A stretch of 64,000 nucleotides of DNA, from assembly GCF_007004625.1 (NCBI RefSeq), contig NZ_VIFV01000002.1:124001-188000 (forward strand), read 5' to 3'. The notes below the pieces were generated by a model. It was not told where the DNA came from, made no database searches, and worked only from the letters and a program-made list of their open reading frames with translations. Both the position numbers and the translations under genes were made by a program. The DNA is from Planococcus salinarum. Lineage in GTDB: Bacteria > Bacillota > Bacilli > Bacillales_A > Planococcaceae. This document shows, piece after piece, positions 8,363-17,085 of this stretch (the stretch's first letter is position 1; every line of letters begins with the position of its first letter).

Positions 8363-8808
8363 GGTTTTTACTATATATTGTGTTTTGTCATGAATAATTT
8401 ACTAAATATTGTATTTCTAAACTATATACCAGCGAGTTGGTTTTTGGCAAGAGCATTTTCAAAAGTCGCCTTCCTGCCTCTAGTCAGTGGAGAGAGCTGG
8501 CAATCACAAGATATCCACCTTCTAAATTACAGCATTCAAGTTAAAGATTAAAGCGCTGAATGATTATTTAAAAATAGCAATTATCAGATAGATTTCATTT
8601 CCATTACTTTGAACTCATATGCTTTCTATTAAACCTCATTATGCTATGATAAGAATTTGATATCTAGAACTCTGCAGATGACGCTGCCGTTGAATTGTGC
8701 GGGTGACTGTCACCAGTCGTCCACCAGTCGCCGGCCGCACTTGAGCTTCACCCAAATTTCCCCCTCGAATTCCGGAACTATACTATAAATGGAGATGCAA
8801 TTTAAGCA
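8363..8808. other. Intergenic region between divergent units
   Basis: No gene is seen. It should hold the minus-strand promoter of the riboswitch (a TATAGT hexamer lies close upstream of the aptamer) and the plus-strand promoter of the MFS gene (TATACT near 8772). A palindrome GGTGACTGTCACC lies near 8701-8713. Confidence 0.5.
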
Positions 8809-10116
8809 ATGAAACAATTCACCCCTAACCACTTCCACTACGGCTGGGTTATTGTCGCGATCGCGGCTTTATCGCAGTTCTTCTCAGGACCCGGACAGAC
8901 TTTTTCAAATGCGATTTTCATCGATTATTATATAGAGGATTTTGGCTGGAGCCGTTCGACGGTTTCCGGCATCTATTCGGGCGCCACACTGGCAGCAGGG
9001 TTTATGCTGTTTTTCGTGGGACGACTGATTGACCGCAACGGTTCACGCAAAATGGCGGTGATCGTGTCGGCGTTGCTGGCGGTTGCCTGCCTGTTCAATA
9101 GTTTTGTGACCAGTTTGCTTATGCTGTTCATCGGTTTTTTCTTTATTCGCTTATTGGGTCAGGGATCAATGGCGCTGATTTCGAATTCACTGATTCCGCA
9201 ATGGTTTGTGAAAAAGAGAGGGCGCGCGCTGAGCATTGCCGCGATTGGCGGACTGGTCAGTTCGGCGGCGTTTCCGCTGTTGAATGTGTGGCTGATCGAG
9301 GCTTTCGGCTGGCGCATGTCGTGGATAGTTCTGGGTGCCATTATTATTGTGCTGTTCACTCCACTGGCGCTTTTCCTGATCCGGAACTCACCGGAGGATG
9401 TCGGCCTGTTGCCGGATAACGGCAAAGCCGAGAAACCGGGTTCGCCCGTAAAACGCAAAGAAGAAGCGAGCTGGTCGGTCAGCGAAGCTTCCAAAACGCG
9501 GGCTTTCTGGCTGCTGCTAATTTGTGCGGCCATTCCCGGAATCGTGAACACCGGCCTGACGTTCCACCTTGTTTCCATTTTCAAAGAAAATTCCCTGTCG
9601 CTTGAAGCGGCGGCGGGCATCTTAAGCTTAACCGCACTGATTGGCCTGCCGGTGACTTTCCTGACAGGGCTGCTGCTGGATAAGGTGAAGGTGCAGTATA
9701 TGCTCGTGCTGGTTTTTGCAGGCGAGATTGTTTCGCTGTTTCTTTTGCAAAATGCGAATTTCCTGGCGGCCGCTGTCGTTTTCGGTTTGGTCTGGGGAGT
9801 GAGTATGGGGATGGAACGCATCGTCATGGCAGTGGTATGGCCGAATTATTTCGGCCGCAAGCATATCGGCAGCATCAGCGGCATTGCGATGGCGATGATT
9901 GTGACGGGATCTGCACTTGGCCCTTTGCCGCTCGGCATCGCGTTTGATATGTTCGGCGGCTACCAGCAGATCCTTTGGGGGTTGATGCTGTTTCCGGCCA
10001 TCGGAATGGCAGCTGCGCTGATGGCGAATCCGCCCGTCAAAGAAACCAAAAAAGAACAAATGCTGGCTTTGCCTGCCCCGCGCCGCAGTGAAGAGGCGCC
10101 GCTGCTCAGCAAATAG
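8809..10116 (+). CDS. MFS transporter, monocarboxylate/oxalate-formate antiporter type
   Basis: 435 aa with about 12 membrane segments, in two halves split by a charged loop near residues 200-230. FHYGWVIVAIAALSQFFSGPGQ at the start, and the FVGRLIDRNGSRKM loop (MFS motif A type) after segment 2, match the OFA/monocarboxylate branch. The substrate cannot be told from sequence. Ribosome site GGAGATG. It stands alone, with its own terminator, and is divergent from the nrd operon. Confidence 0.85.
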   Translation: MKQFTPNHFHYGWVIVAIAALSQFFSGPGQTFSNAIFIDYYIEDFGWSRSTVSGIYSGATLAAGFMLFFVGRLIDRNGSRKMAVIVSALLAVACLFNSFVTSLLMLFIGFFFIRLLGQGSMALISNSLIPQWFVKKRGRALSIAAIGGLVSSAAFPLLNVWLIEAFGWRMSWIVLGAIIIVLFTPLALFLIRNSPEDVGLLPDNGKAEKPGSPVKRKEEASWSVSEASKTRAFWLLLICAAIPGIVNTGLTFHLVSIFKENSLSLEAAAGILSLTALIGLPVTFLTGLLLDKVKVQYMLVLVFAGEIVSLFLLQNANFLAAAVVFGLVWGVSMGMERIVMAVVWPNYFGRKHIGSISGIAMAMIVTGSALGPLPLGIAFDMFGGYQQILWGLMLFPAIGMAAALMANPPVKETKKEQMLALPAPRRSEEAPLLSK

Positions 10117-10152
10117 AGAGCCGGTTCGCCCGCTCCATTCAAACTACAGTAC

Positions 10153-10188
10153 ACAGGAGAATTCTTTCAACAGAATTCTCCTGTTTTT
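10153..10188 (+). terminator. Terminator of the MFS transporter gene
   Basis: A 12-bp stem (ACAGGAGAATTC with GAATTCTCCTGT) followed by TTTTT. Confidence 0.9.
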
Positions 10189-10248
10189 CATTTCCATTTT
10201 TCTGGTATGCTAATAGATAGAATTATCCAAAAATGGAGGTGGAATCTA

Positions 10249-10428
10249 ATGACATGGTTTTTTGTGATGGTCTTCGGCATGCTCGGGCTTGCGGGGTTTG
10301 TTGATTGGCGCAGGAAAAAGAACAACAATACAGCGAATCGGGCGATAAATTCAAATGCCAAACCGGGGGAAAGCTCCAATTACACGATAGGCGGCGGGAA
10401 CAACGATCACTTTGGAGGCGGGCAATAA
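10249..10428 (+). CDS. Small single-span membrane protein, 59 aa
   Basis: One N-terminal membrane segment (MTWFFVMVFGMLGLAGFVDW), a basic stop RRKK, then a polar Asn- and Gly-rich cytoplasmic tail ending FGGGQ. The start is fixed by GGAGGTGG seven bases before the ATG. It converges on the MreB-paralogue gene (25 bp apart, opposite strand). No family recognised. Confidence 0.7.
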   Translation: MTWFFVMVFGMLGLAGFVDWRRKKNNNTANRAINSNAKPGESSNYTIGGGNNDHFGGGQ

Positions 10429-10453
10429 CTCCCTCCATATGCCGGTCTGCGCG

Positions 10454-11473
10454 TCACCAGGAAGGCTGCCGCAGGCTGTCAAGGTCATGCAAAGCCTTCT
10501 CTGTTCCAAGTGCCACGCAGTCCATCGGATGATCGGCAAGGGTGACTGGCACCCCGATTTCCGCTGCCAGTTTTTTGTCGAGGCCATGCAAAAGCGATCC
10601 GCCGCCGGTAAGGACAATGCCCCGGTCGCAGAGGTCCGCCGCCAATTCGGGCGGCGTGATTTCGAGTGTCCGTTTTACGCCGTTAATGATGCCCGTTACC
10701 GATTCGGCCAGGGCTCCTTCAATATCACGGGCCGTGATTTCGATAATTTTCGGGTGGCCCGCCAGAAGATCGCTGCCACCGACACGAAGTGTTTCCAGGC
10801 GCTTTTCACCTTCTGCCCCATAGGCGGTGCCGAGACGGATTTTCAAGTGCTCAGCAGTCCGCATACCAATTTTCAGACTGTGGGTTTTCAGGATGTATTC
10901 AGCAATTTTCCGGTCCATTGCGTGTCCGGCTGTTTTCAGGGATTGGCTGACGGCGATGCCATTTGACGAGATGACCGCCATTTCGGTGCTTCCCCCGCCA
11001 ATATCAACCACCATCATCCCTTCCGGTTCCCAAACCGGCATACGGGCCCCGATGGCCGCTGCCAATGGTTCCTCTATCGTCAAAGTTTCCCTTGCACCAA
11101 CCTGTTCCGCAGCTTCCAGTATTGCCCGCTTTTCGACAGTTGTAATCCCGACCGGCACACTGATCACGAATATTTTCCGTTTCAGGCTGCCGACTTTTTG
11201 CGACAGTTCTTTCAGGAAACGGCTCATCATCCTCATAGCCGCTTCCTGGTCCGCAATCACTCCCCAGTGAATCGGGCAGCTGACGCGGATGCCGACGGGA
11301 GTACGGCCGTTCATCTCAAAAGCTTCCGTTCCGGCCGCAATCATTTCATCACTTCCCCCATCGACCGCCACCATCGACGGTTCCCGCAAAACAATTCCCT
11401 GGTTCTGCAATACGAACAATGTATTGGCGGTGCCTAAATCGATCCCCACCTCTCTTGCTCCAAAGTTAAACAT
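10454..11473 (-). CDS. MreB/Mbl family actin-like protein
   Basis: 339 aa, full-length for MreB. ATP-site motifs are intact: phosphate 1 VGIDLGTANTLF, phosphate 2 VVDIGGGSTEMAVIS and the adenosine loop VLTGGGSLLHGL. MreB paralogues form membrane-bound filaments that guide cell wall synthesis. There are no mreC, mreD or fapulated shape genes beside it, so it is an extra paralogue (MreBH-like) and not the main mre operon. It is the last gene of a minus-strand run of four (wHTH, XRE, coiled coil, MreB) with 45-53 bp gaps. Ribosome site AAGGGG. Confidence 0.88.
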   Translation of the reverse strand: MFNFGAREVGIDLGTANTLFVLQNQGIVLREPSMVAVDGGSDEMIAAGTEAFEMNGRTPVGIRVSCPIHWGVIADQEAAMRMMSRFLKELSQKVGSLKRKIFVISVPVGITTVEKRAILEAAEQVGARETLTIEEPLAAAIGARMPVWEPEGMMVVDIGGGSTEMAVISSNGIAVSQSLKTAGHAMDRKIAEYILKTHSLKIGMRTAEHLKIRLGTAYGAEGEKRLETLRVGGSDLLAGHPKIIEITARDIEGALAESVTGIINGVKRTLEITPPELAADLCDRGIVLTGGGSLLHGLDKKLAAEIGVPVTLADHPMDCVALGTEKALHDLDSLRQPSW

Positions 11474-11526
11474 GCGAGTACGCCCCTTTAGCAGTCATGA
11501 TGTTTCGTGCAAATGCGCTTGCGCAA

Positions 11527-11961
11527 TCAATGCCGTTTGACGGCCGGCTTGTCCTGTTCATCCCGCGCAAAGTCAATTTCCTTCAATTTCCGCCTGCAAC
11601 CGTGAACCAAGTTTTTGGCTGATTCACGCAATGAAAAATAATGCTGGCGGATGTGGGTTTCATTTTCCATATCGATTGGTATCTTTATGATTTTCGCGAA
11701 TTCTTCCGTCCACCGGCTGAAATAACGGATCATTTCCTTCGAACGATATTGCTCGCTTTTCAAGGACGCCTGCAGTTCTTTTTTGTCATGCAGCAATGTG
11801 TCTTTGTCGCGCCGCAATAACTGGACTTCCCGTTTCAGCACCTGAATTTCCCATAAGGCATTTTTGGCAATTTCCTGATCGCGGCCTTCCAACCCTTCCG
11901 CAAGGTCAGTGAAAGCCCTTTCCCTGTAGAAATGATTTGTTGCAGCTTCTGTGTTTTTCAT
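11527..11961 (-). CDS. Coiled-coil protein of unknown function
   Basis: 144 aa, no signal peptide or membrane segment. A long heptad-rich region (about residues 25-75: EIQVLKREVQLLRRDKDTLL and on) predicts a coiled coil; the C-terminus is basic. Ribosome site GGGAAGGAA. It sits between the XRE regulator and the MreB paralogue, so it could be an adaptor between filament and DNA-bound partners, but that is only inference. No family recognised. Confidence 0.7.
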   Translation of the reverse strand: MKNTEAATNHFYRERAFTDLAEGLEGRDQEIAKNALWEIQVLKREVQLLRRDKDTLLHDKKELQASLKSEQYRSKEMIRYFSRWTEEFAKIIKIPIDMENETHIRQHYFSLRESAKNLVHGCRRKLKEIDFARDEQDKPAVKRH

Positions 11962-12006
11962 GAGGTTTCCTTCCCTTCGATATTGTCGTCATTTAACGGC
12001 AAGATA

Positions 12007-12207
12007 CTAGTTATTGGCCAACAGCGTTTCCGCCGGAACATCGAAAAAGTCTGCCAGACGTTCGGCGTGGTCTTCCGAAATCTTCTTGCTGCCGTTTTCA
12101 TAACCCCAGATTGCACTGGTTGCAACCCCGATTGTCCGGGCGAGGTCTTTGGATGACAAACCTTTCGCTTTTCTGAGCTCCTGCAGTTCACTTACCGCAT
12201 CCACCAT
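12007..12207 (-). CDS. XRE family helix-turn-helix protein
   Basis: 66 aa, consisting almost only of a Cro/C1-type domain: LQELRKAKGLSSKDLARTIG, then VATSAIWGYENGSKKISEDH as turn and recognition helix, ending in LADFFDVPAETLL. Such minimal XRE proteins act as dimeric repressors. Second gene of the run leading to the MreB paralogue. Confidence 0.88.
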   Translation of the reverse strand: MVDAVSELQELRKAKGLSSKDLARTIGVATSAIWGYENGSKKISEDHAERLADFFDVPAETLLANN

Positions 12208-12259
12208 CGTTCTGCACCCCGTTTCGCATCATTCTTCTTGGCAGGATAGGATCTTGCTG

Positions 12260-12556
12260 TTATCTTTCCGGATGAAGCCCGATGATACCGTTGCGACGGT
12301 AGATAAATTGGTTATCTTCCAAGGTTTTTAGAACGTTCGTCAAAACCGCATGCGATATATTCAATTCGGAGGTGATTTCCTTGATCGTTTTGAACAGAAC
12401 GCCTTCCGATGAACAATTTTTCATGAAATAGACCATGAAAATTTCACCGGACTTCCGGCCCTTATCCCCTTGCCCCGCAAAGCATTGCTGCGATTTTTTC
12501 AGGATGTTCTTTTCTTCGATTCTCAGATTGTTGTAAACTGCATGATTACCAACCAC
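12260..12556 (-). CDS. Winged-helix DNA-binding protein, RepL-like
   Basis: 98 aa. IKEITSELNISHAVLTNVLK is a helix-turn-helix, followed by LEDNQFIYRRNGIIGLHP as wing; this pattern resembles RepL-type plasmid replication proteins of Firmicutes and some chromosomal wHTH regulators. The start is GTG at 12556, eight bases after AGGAGG; the longer frame starts inside the ribosome site. First gene of the four-gene minus-strand run. A regulator is more likely than a replication protein, as no plasmid features are present. Confidence 0.65.
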   Translation of the reverse strand: MVGNHAVYNNLRIEEKNILKKSQQCFAGQGDKGRKSGEIFMVYFMKNCSSEGVLFKTIKEITSELNISHAVLTNVLKTLEDNQFIYRRNGIIGLHPER

Positions 12557-12732
12557 AACGTACACCTCCTATAAAATTACAAAAATATTTTCTTACTTAC
12601 ATAATTACCCTTAGTATAACGGAGTAATCCACCCTTTTGTTAGATTAATCTGATTATAATATTTGTAATATGAAGTACCTGCGCCAGAATCCTGCCATGA
12701 CGGCTTTTAACTGTAAACAAAAAATATATAAA

Positions 12733-12771
12733 AATGCAAAAAGCCGCTCCGCGTAATGAATGCGGAACGGC
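12733..12771 (-). terminator. Terminator of the copCD operon
   Basis: Minus-strand stem GCCGTTCCGC / GCGGAGCGGC followed by TTTTTGCATTTTTA. Confidence 0.85.
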
Positions 12772-12797
12772 AAATTACAATGGTTTATGGTTTATGG

Positions 12798-13859
12798 TTA
12801 AAAATTCATGTTCATCATCATGCCAAGGTAGGCACTCGCAACAAAGCCGATGCCAAAAAGAAAGGACAGCCAAAGCGGACCTTTTTTAAAAAAGCTCATA
12901 ACCATCAGCCCCATTGCCAAAATTCCAATCACCAACAGCAAAATGCCATCAATCGACACCAGGAATTGGGGCGTGACCGGCAGGAATTGCTCGCCGATCA
13001 GCGTTCCGATAAACGGTGCCGCTCCTTCAGTCAGGAATGTATTGTTGATGTTATGCGGCGGTGCCAGCTTGCTCATGACGGCGGTGAAAAGAAAGACCAG
13101 CCCGAGCATAAAAGTTTCGAGCTTTAACCCTTTGCGGGAAGGCTCTTTTGTTTTATTGCCAAACCCGTTCAAAAACGCTGCCGCCAATAAAGGCAGGATA
13201 CTCAAATGCTTCAGGAGCAGCATCTGCCCGTATGGCAGCACCCAAGAAGCGGCGTAGTCGGCAGGTTTTGAAAACAGCAGCCAGACGATAAAACCGCTCA
13301 CCAGGATGGTTGCCATCATGCCGAACGCAAAAGGCGTGAACCATTTCAGGAAACTGCGCCAATTGATCAGGGCGGATGAAAACCAAGTGACCACGATCAG
13401 TACCCCGGCCCACAGCGTCAATGACAGGAAATGCAGGGTATGGCTGAGCAGTCCGGGCAGAAAGTCGAGCGCTGCCGCGTGGCTGCCGAACCCCATATTC
13501 AATATGGCGAGCAGAAACCAGAACGCCTGAATGTATTTTGAGCTGTTGACCGCAGTGGCGCCGAACCAGAAAAAAGCCAGGAGCAGGCTGAACGCAAAGC
13601 TCTGGCCGACCTGGAATTCACTGATCGCCGTCCAAAGGGCTGAGCCGAAACCGGTGTTGCCCATCAACAGCCCGAGCAATTGGATTGTCGGAGCTGCCGA
13701 CAGGATGGGAATGACTGCAATCGCCAGCAGGATGCCCGACTTTTTGACGGTGATCGGCGGTTTCCGGTTTTCCGGCACAAATTGCAGCACGATGACGCCC
13801 GCCAGAAATGACATGACTGCATAGAGCAGAAAGTCGGACATGATGGTGAACAGCATCAT
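12798..13859 (-). CDS. CopD family copper transport membrane protein
   Basis: 353 aa, about nine membrane segments, matching the CopD/YcnJ membrane domain used for copper uptake or resistance. The start ATG at 13859 overlaps the copC stop, which fits translational coupling. A longer frame with a His-rich leader is only the copC tail read in another frame. B. subtilis YcnJ fuses CopC and CopD; here they are separate genes in the CopC-CopD order. Confidence 0.85.
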   Translation of the reverse strand: MMLFTIMSDFLLYAVMSFLAGVIVLQFVPENRKPPITVKKSGILLAIAVIPILSAAPTIQLLGLLMGNTGFGSALWTAISEFQVGQSFAFSLLLAFFWFGATAVNSSKYIQAFWFLLAILNMGFGSHAAALDFLPGLLSHTLHFLSLTLWAGVLIVVTWFSSALINWRSFLKWFTPFAFGMMATILVSGFIVWLLFSKPADYAASWVLPYGQMLLLKHLSILPLLAAAFLNGFGNKTKEPSRKGLKLETFMLGLVFLFTAVMSKLAPPHNINNTFLTEGAAPFIGTLIGEQFLPVTPQFLVSIDGILLLVIGILAMGLMVMSFFKKGPLWLSFLFGIGFVASAYLGMMMNMNF

Positions 13860-14422
13860 TTTCTTCTGGCCATGACGAAGAACGTGGCTGCCGCAACGAT
13901 CAATAAAGCAATGATGATGATGGTGACCCATGGAGTCTCAGCTTTCGCCGGCTCAACAGCCGTTGCAGCGGCTTCTTCGTCAGCAGACAGTGCAGCTTCT
14001 TCCGTTGCCTCTGTTTCCGTTGTGTCTTCTGAAGCCTGTTCTTCTGCGGCTTCATCAGCCACTTCTTCTTCACTTGCCTCCGCTGCCACGTTGAAAATCA
14101 ACGTACCGGTGATTTCGTGACCGTCCTGGCTGAGTGCGCTCCAATCGACGGTGTAAGCGCCATTCGGAAGTTCTTCATCCAATTGGCCGAGCAACTCCAG
14201 ATCGGAATAGCTGATGTCTGAGATTTCGACAGCGTTTCCGGATTCATCCGTCATGGCCATGTCCCCTTGCTGGATCGCCGATTCGAATTGAAGTTGGATT
14301 TCAGCCGGTGACCCATCGAGCGTTTCGCCTTCAGCAGGAGTCGAAGAGGATAAGCCGGAGTGGGCGTTTGCCGAGACGGGGAAAATTAATAAGAGAATAG
14401 CGATGAACAGGATCTTTTTCAT
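13856..14422 (-). CDS. CopC domain copper-binding surface protein
   Basis: 188 aa. Signal peptide MKKILFIAILLLIFPVSANA, mature start with His (AHSGLSSSTPAEGETL, the usual CopC copper-binding N-terminus), a CopC beta-sandwich up to about residue 115 with a second conserved His in SQDGHEITG, then an acidic Ala/Glu/Thr linker and a C-terminal membrane anchor ending ARRK. It probably binds copper outside the membrane and hands it to CopD. The start is set by AAAGGTGG. Confidence 0.88.
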   Translation of the reverse strand: MKKILFIAILLLIFPVSANAHSGLSSSTPAEGETLDGSPAEIQLQFESAIQQGDMAMTDESGNAVEISDISYSDLELLGQLDEELPNGAYTVDWSALSQDGHEITGTLIFNVAAEASEEEVADEAAEEQASEDTTETEATEEAALSADEEAAATAVEPAKAETPWVTIIIIALLIVAAATFFVMARRK

Positions 14423-14591
14423 TATGTATTCCACCTTTCGGGTTGTCAGTTCTGACAGTGACGCCATTAATCCAATTAAAAACTTTTGCCTCCTTATATT
14501 ATTTGTTATGAAGGCAGTGTACAAATGATAGCTGTAAAACCGAAAAAGTGCAGGAAGCCTCAATTTTTTAAGAAATCACTGGCATAACGAA

Positions 14592-14622
14592 AAACACAGT
14601 GTTTTAGATCTGTGTTTTTTTT
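14592..14622. terminator. Bidirectional hairpin terminator
   Basis: AAAACACAG pairs with CTGTGTTTT, with T-runs on both strands. It overlaps the stop codon of the 55-aa gene. Confidence 0.65.
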
Positions 14623-14771
14623 GAGAATGCAATTATTTTCATCGCTGAAACCGGCATAAAGTTGGCATCCGGCCGCATGACATAAGGCAAAAACCGGTCG
14701 CTTCCTGTCCACAACCAGTAAATCACAGCCGCCAGCAGGATAATTATCAAAAAGATTTTTATTTTTTTCAT
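14604..14771 (-). CDS. Small membrane protein, 55 aa
   Basis: MKKIKIFLIIILLAAVIYWL is one hydrophobic segment or uncleaved signal, followed by a short extracytoplasmic tail. GGAGGCGG lies upstream of the ATG and a hairpin terminator overlaps the stop. It lies between copC and a HAD gene on the same strand. Too short for the usual gene callers; no family recognised. Confidence 0.6.
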   Translation of the reverse strand: MKKIKIFLIIILLAAVIYWLWTGSDRFLPYVMRPDANFMPVSAMKIIAFSKKTQI

Positions 14772-14834
14772 AATCCGCCTCCGTAAAAGAAGAGTGAGCC
14801 GTTGCTCCAGTTTACTGCATAAATTTTACCATAA

Positions 14835-15536
14835 TTAACAGTCTTCTTTTTTTATTCCCGCAACGTCCGCTTCCCTCTGTAATGCTTCGAGCAAGCCATG
14901 AATTTCTTCCAAATCATCGATAACATAGTCTGCTGCTGCCGTGTACCACTGCGAATTCCGCTTCCACACACCAATCATGCCGGCTTGCTTTGCAGCTTCC
15001 ACGTCGTTCACCGGATGGTCGCCGACAAACAGGGCGGATTCCGCCGTAACACCCAGGCGTTGCAATGCTCTTTCGAATATGCGTTTATCGGGTTTGCGGA
15101 GATTCTCTTTTTCGGAGATCAGAGTGGCATCGAAATAATCTTCGATGTCCAGTGCCCGGATGTTGCTTTCCTGGAACCCGGTGTACCCATTGGTGATCAT
15201 GCCGACCAGGAGGCCCTCGTTTTTCAGCTTGTCGAGCATGGAGACAAGGCCAGGGAATGGGACGCAATGGTGCGGAAAGAATGCAAGATAGTCCGCAAGC
15301 AATTGCTCCGGCGTTATGCCTTTGATGCCAAATTCTTCGATTAGCTGCCGATAGACCTTGTCTTTCCAGACATAGCCGTGCTGGTCGAGTTCCAAGAATC
15401 TGGCGATATAATGCGGTTGGTCAATATGACCCAGGTGAATGCGCAACCTTTTGTGCTGATGAAAAACGAATGCTTCCAATGATTTGTCTCGGTCCAACAG
15501 GGTTCCATCCAAATCAAAGATGACGGATTGGATCAT
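14835..15536 (-). CDS. HAD family hydrolase (phosphatase)
   Basis: 233 aa. Motif I FDLDGTLLD with the nucleophile Asp, motif II MITNG, the Lys in RKPDKRIF and motif IV FVGDHPVNDVEAAKQAG are all present. A helical cap lies between motifs I and II. YjjG- or YfnB-like phosphatases acting on nucleotides or sugar phosphates are the nearest comparison; the substrate is unknown. Ribosome site GAAGGAG. Confidence 0.9.
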   Translation of the reverse strand: MIQSVIFDLDGTLLDRDKSLEAFVFHQHKRLRIHLGHIDQPHYIARFLELDQHGYVWKDKVYRQLIEEFGIKGITPEQLLADYLAFFPHHCVPFPGLVSMLDKLKNEGLLVGMITNGYTGFQESNIRALDIEDYFDATLISEKENLRKPDKRIFERALQRLGVTAESALFVGDHPVNDVEAAKQAGMIGVWKRNSQWYTAAADYVIDDLEEIHGLLEALQREADVAGIKKEDC

Positions 15537-15696
15537 ATTTCTCCTTCACTTCCTTCCGTGAAATTCACTGGTATAGTATAAATAATACAGTATTTTGGAA
15601 CTTTCTTGAAATTAAGGTCTTTGGACCTATACTTTCAACATGTATTACCTATTATAATTTTCTGGATATCACAATTTTGTTAGATGGAGGAACGAG

Positions 15697-17082
15697 ATGA
15701 AAAAATTATTGGTTTTATTGTTGGCAGTCCTATTGGTGGTTTCTGCAGTGCCCGCGTCAACGTTTGCGATCGGAAAAAACAATCCGCAATTCGAATTATT
15801 CCTGGAAGAAATCAATTGGTCCAAGGAAGATTATGTAACATACCTTGAAAGCAAAGGATGGTCGTTAAGAGATTTTGGCGATGCATCGGAACTTGGAACA
15901 CCTTTATCTGAAGAAGGCGTACAAACTGTGATGGCCGACTTCGAATTGACCCGCGCAGAATTGAACGCTTTGCTTGTTGAATTTGGTGATATCGAAAAAG
16001 GCGAAGATGTTTTGGATGGAACTTATCTCATCTTCCATGAAGAGCTGTACAGCTACACAGAATGGTATTTAAGTGGAGAGTTTGATCCCATTGATGTAAA
16101 CGATCCGGAGTTTGAAAAATTCCTGGAAGAAATCAACTGGTCCAAGGAAGATTATTTGGCTTACCTCGACAGTACAGGATGGCCGCTGGATTATTTCACC
16201 GATGTTGAGCAACTGGGAACGCCTCTGAATGAAGAAGGCGTGCAGGAAGTTATGGCTGATTTCGAATTGAGCCGCGAGGAATTGAACGCGCTGCTTGTTG
16301 AATACGGTGATATTAACGAAGGCGAAGATGTATTGGACGGCACTTTCCTTATCTTTAATGAAGAACTTTATTATTATGTAGAAATGTATTTGGATGGAAG
16401 TTACTACGAATATGAAGAGGGTATTGAAATCGAATTTGGTGATTTGGATATCTTTACGGAAATCGGTCTGACTGAAGAAGAGTTGATCCGGTTGTTCGAA
16501 CATTTTGAGACATTGAATTATGAAGACGAAACATTTCTTATCCAATTGGAAGAACTTTTAGAGCGTTTGGAAGCAATTGAGTACTTCGAAAGTGCATCTG
16601 AACTGGATGCTGCACAAATTGCTGTATTACTGGACATTTTCAATGATATGACTAACTTGTTTGAAATCGAGACGCAGTATTTCCTGACAAACGGGGAAGA
16701 AAAACTGCCTCTTTCATTGACGTCGTTGATGACTTTGGAGACGACAAACGGTTATGATTTGCTGATTGAAATTTATGATCGCCAAGGAGAGTTTCTTGCT
16801 GATATCCTTTTAACAGCTGAAATGTTCGGTTCTGAAATCATTACAGAAACAGGCAAAGATCTTGAAGTGGTAGAAGAAGTGATTGCCGCTCCTAAAACTG
16901 AGACAAAAACAGTGAAAAAAGAAGCGCCGGCAGTGAAGAAAGACACAAAAGCCGTTAAGACTGAAAAAGGCGGAAAACTTCCGAAAACTGCTTCTGATTA
17001 TGTCAGCAATGCATTGATCGGACTGGCATTCGTCCTGATTGGCCTGGTATTATTCCGCCGCATGAGAACAGTAGGCAATTAA
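15697..17082 (+). CDS. Processed acidic surface protein with LPKTA sorting signal
   Basis: 461 aa. Signal peptide (residues 1-24), then two tandem repeats of about 105 residues (each begins FLEEINWSKEDY and ends with an EELY-Y region), a third acidic domain, a Lys/Ala/Thr-rich stalk, LPKTA, a membrane span and RRMR. The repeats are about 70% identical by eye. The LPXTA variant and adjacent sortase match the known acidic-protein/sortase cassette of Bacillales. The sortase gene starts 3 bp after its stop. It is likely anchored to the wall; its ligand is unknown. Confidence 0.9.
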   Translation: MKKLLVLLLAVLLVVSAVPASTFAIGKNNPQFELFLEEINWSKEDYVTYLESKGWSLRDFGDASELGTPLSEEGVQTVMADFELTRAELNALLVEFGDIEKGEDVLDGTYLIFHEELYSYTEWYLSGEFDPIDVNDPEFEKFLEEINWSKEDYLAYLDSTGWPLDYFTDVEQLGTPLNEEGVQEVMADFELSREELNALLVEYGDINEGEDVLDGTFLIFNEELYYYVEMYLDGSYYEYEEGIEIEFGDLDIFTEIGLTEEELIRLFEHFETLNYEDETFLIQLEELLERLEAIEYFESASELDAAQIAVLLDIFNDMTNLFEIETQYFLTNGEEKLPLSLTSLMTLETTNGYDLLIEIYDRQGEFLADILLTAEMFGSEIITETGKDLEVVEEVIAAPKTETKTVKKEAPAVKKDTKAVKTEKGGKLPKTASDYVSNALIGLAFVLIGLVLFRRMRTVGN

Positions 17083-17085
17083 TCG

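Noticed and set aside
12260-12556. RepL-like protein as sign of an integrated plasmid
   Set aside because: No mobilisation, resolvase or origin features, and the surrounding genes are chromosomal in type.
12798-13931. His-rich N-terminus (five His in a row) on the CopD protein, tempting as a metal-binding leader
   Set aside because: It comes from extending the frame into the end of copC. The real start, ATG 13859, overlaps the copC stop.
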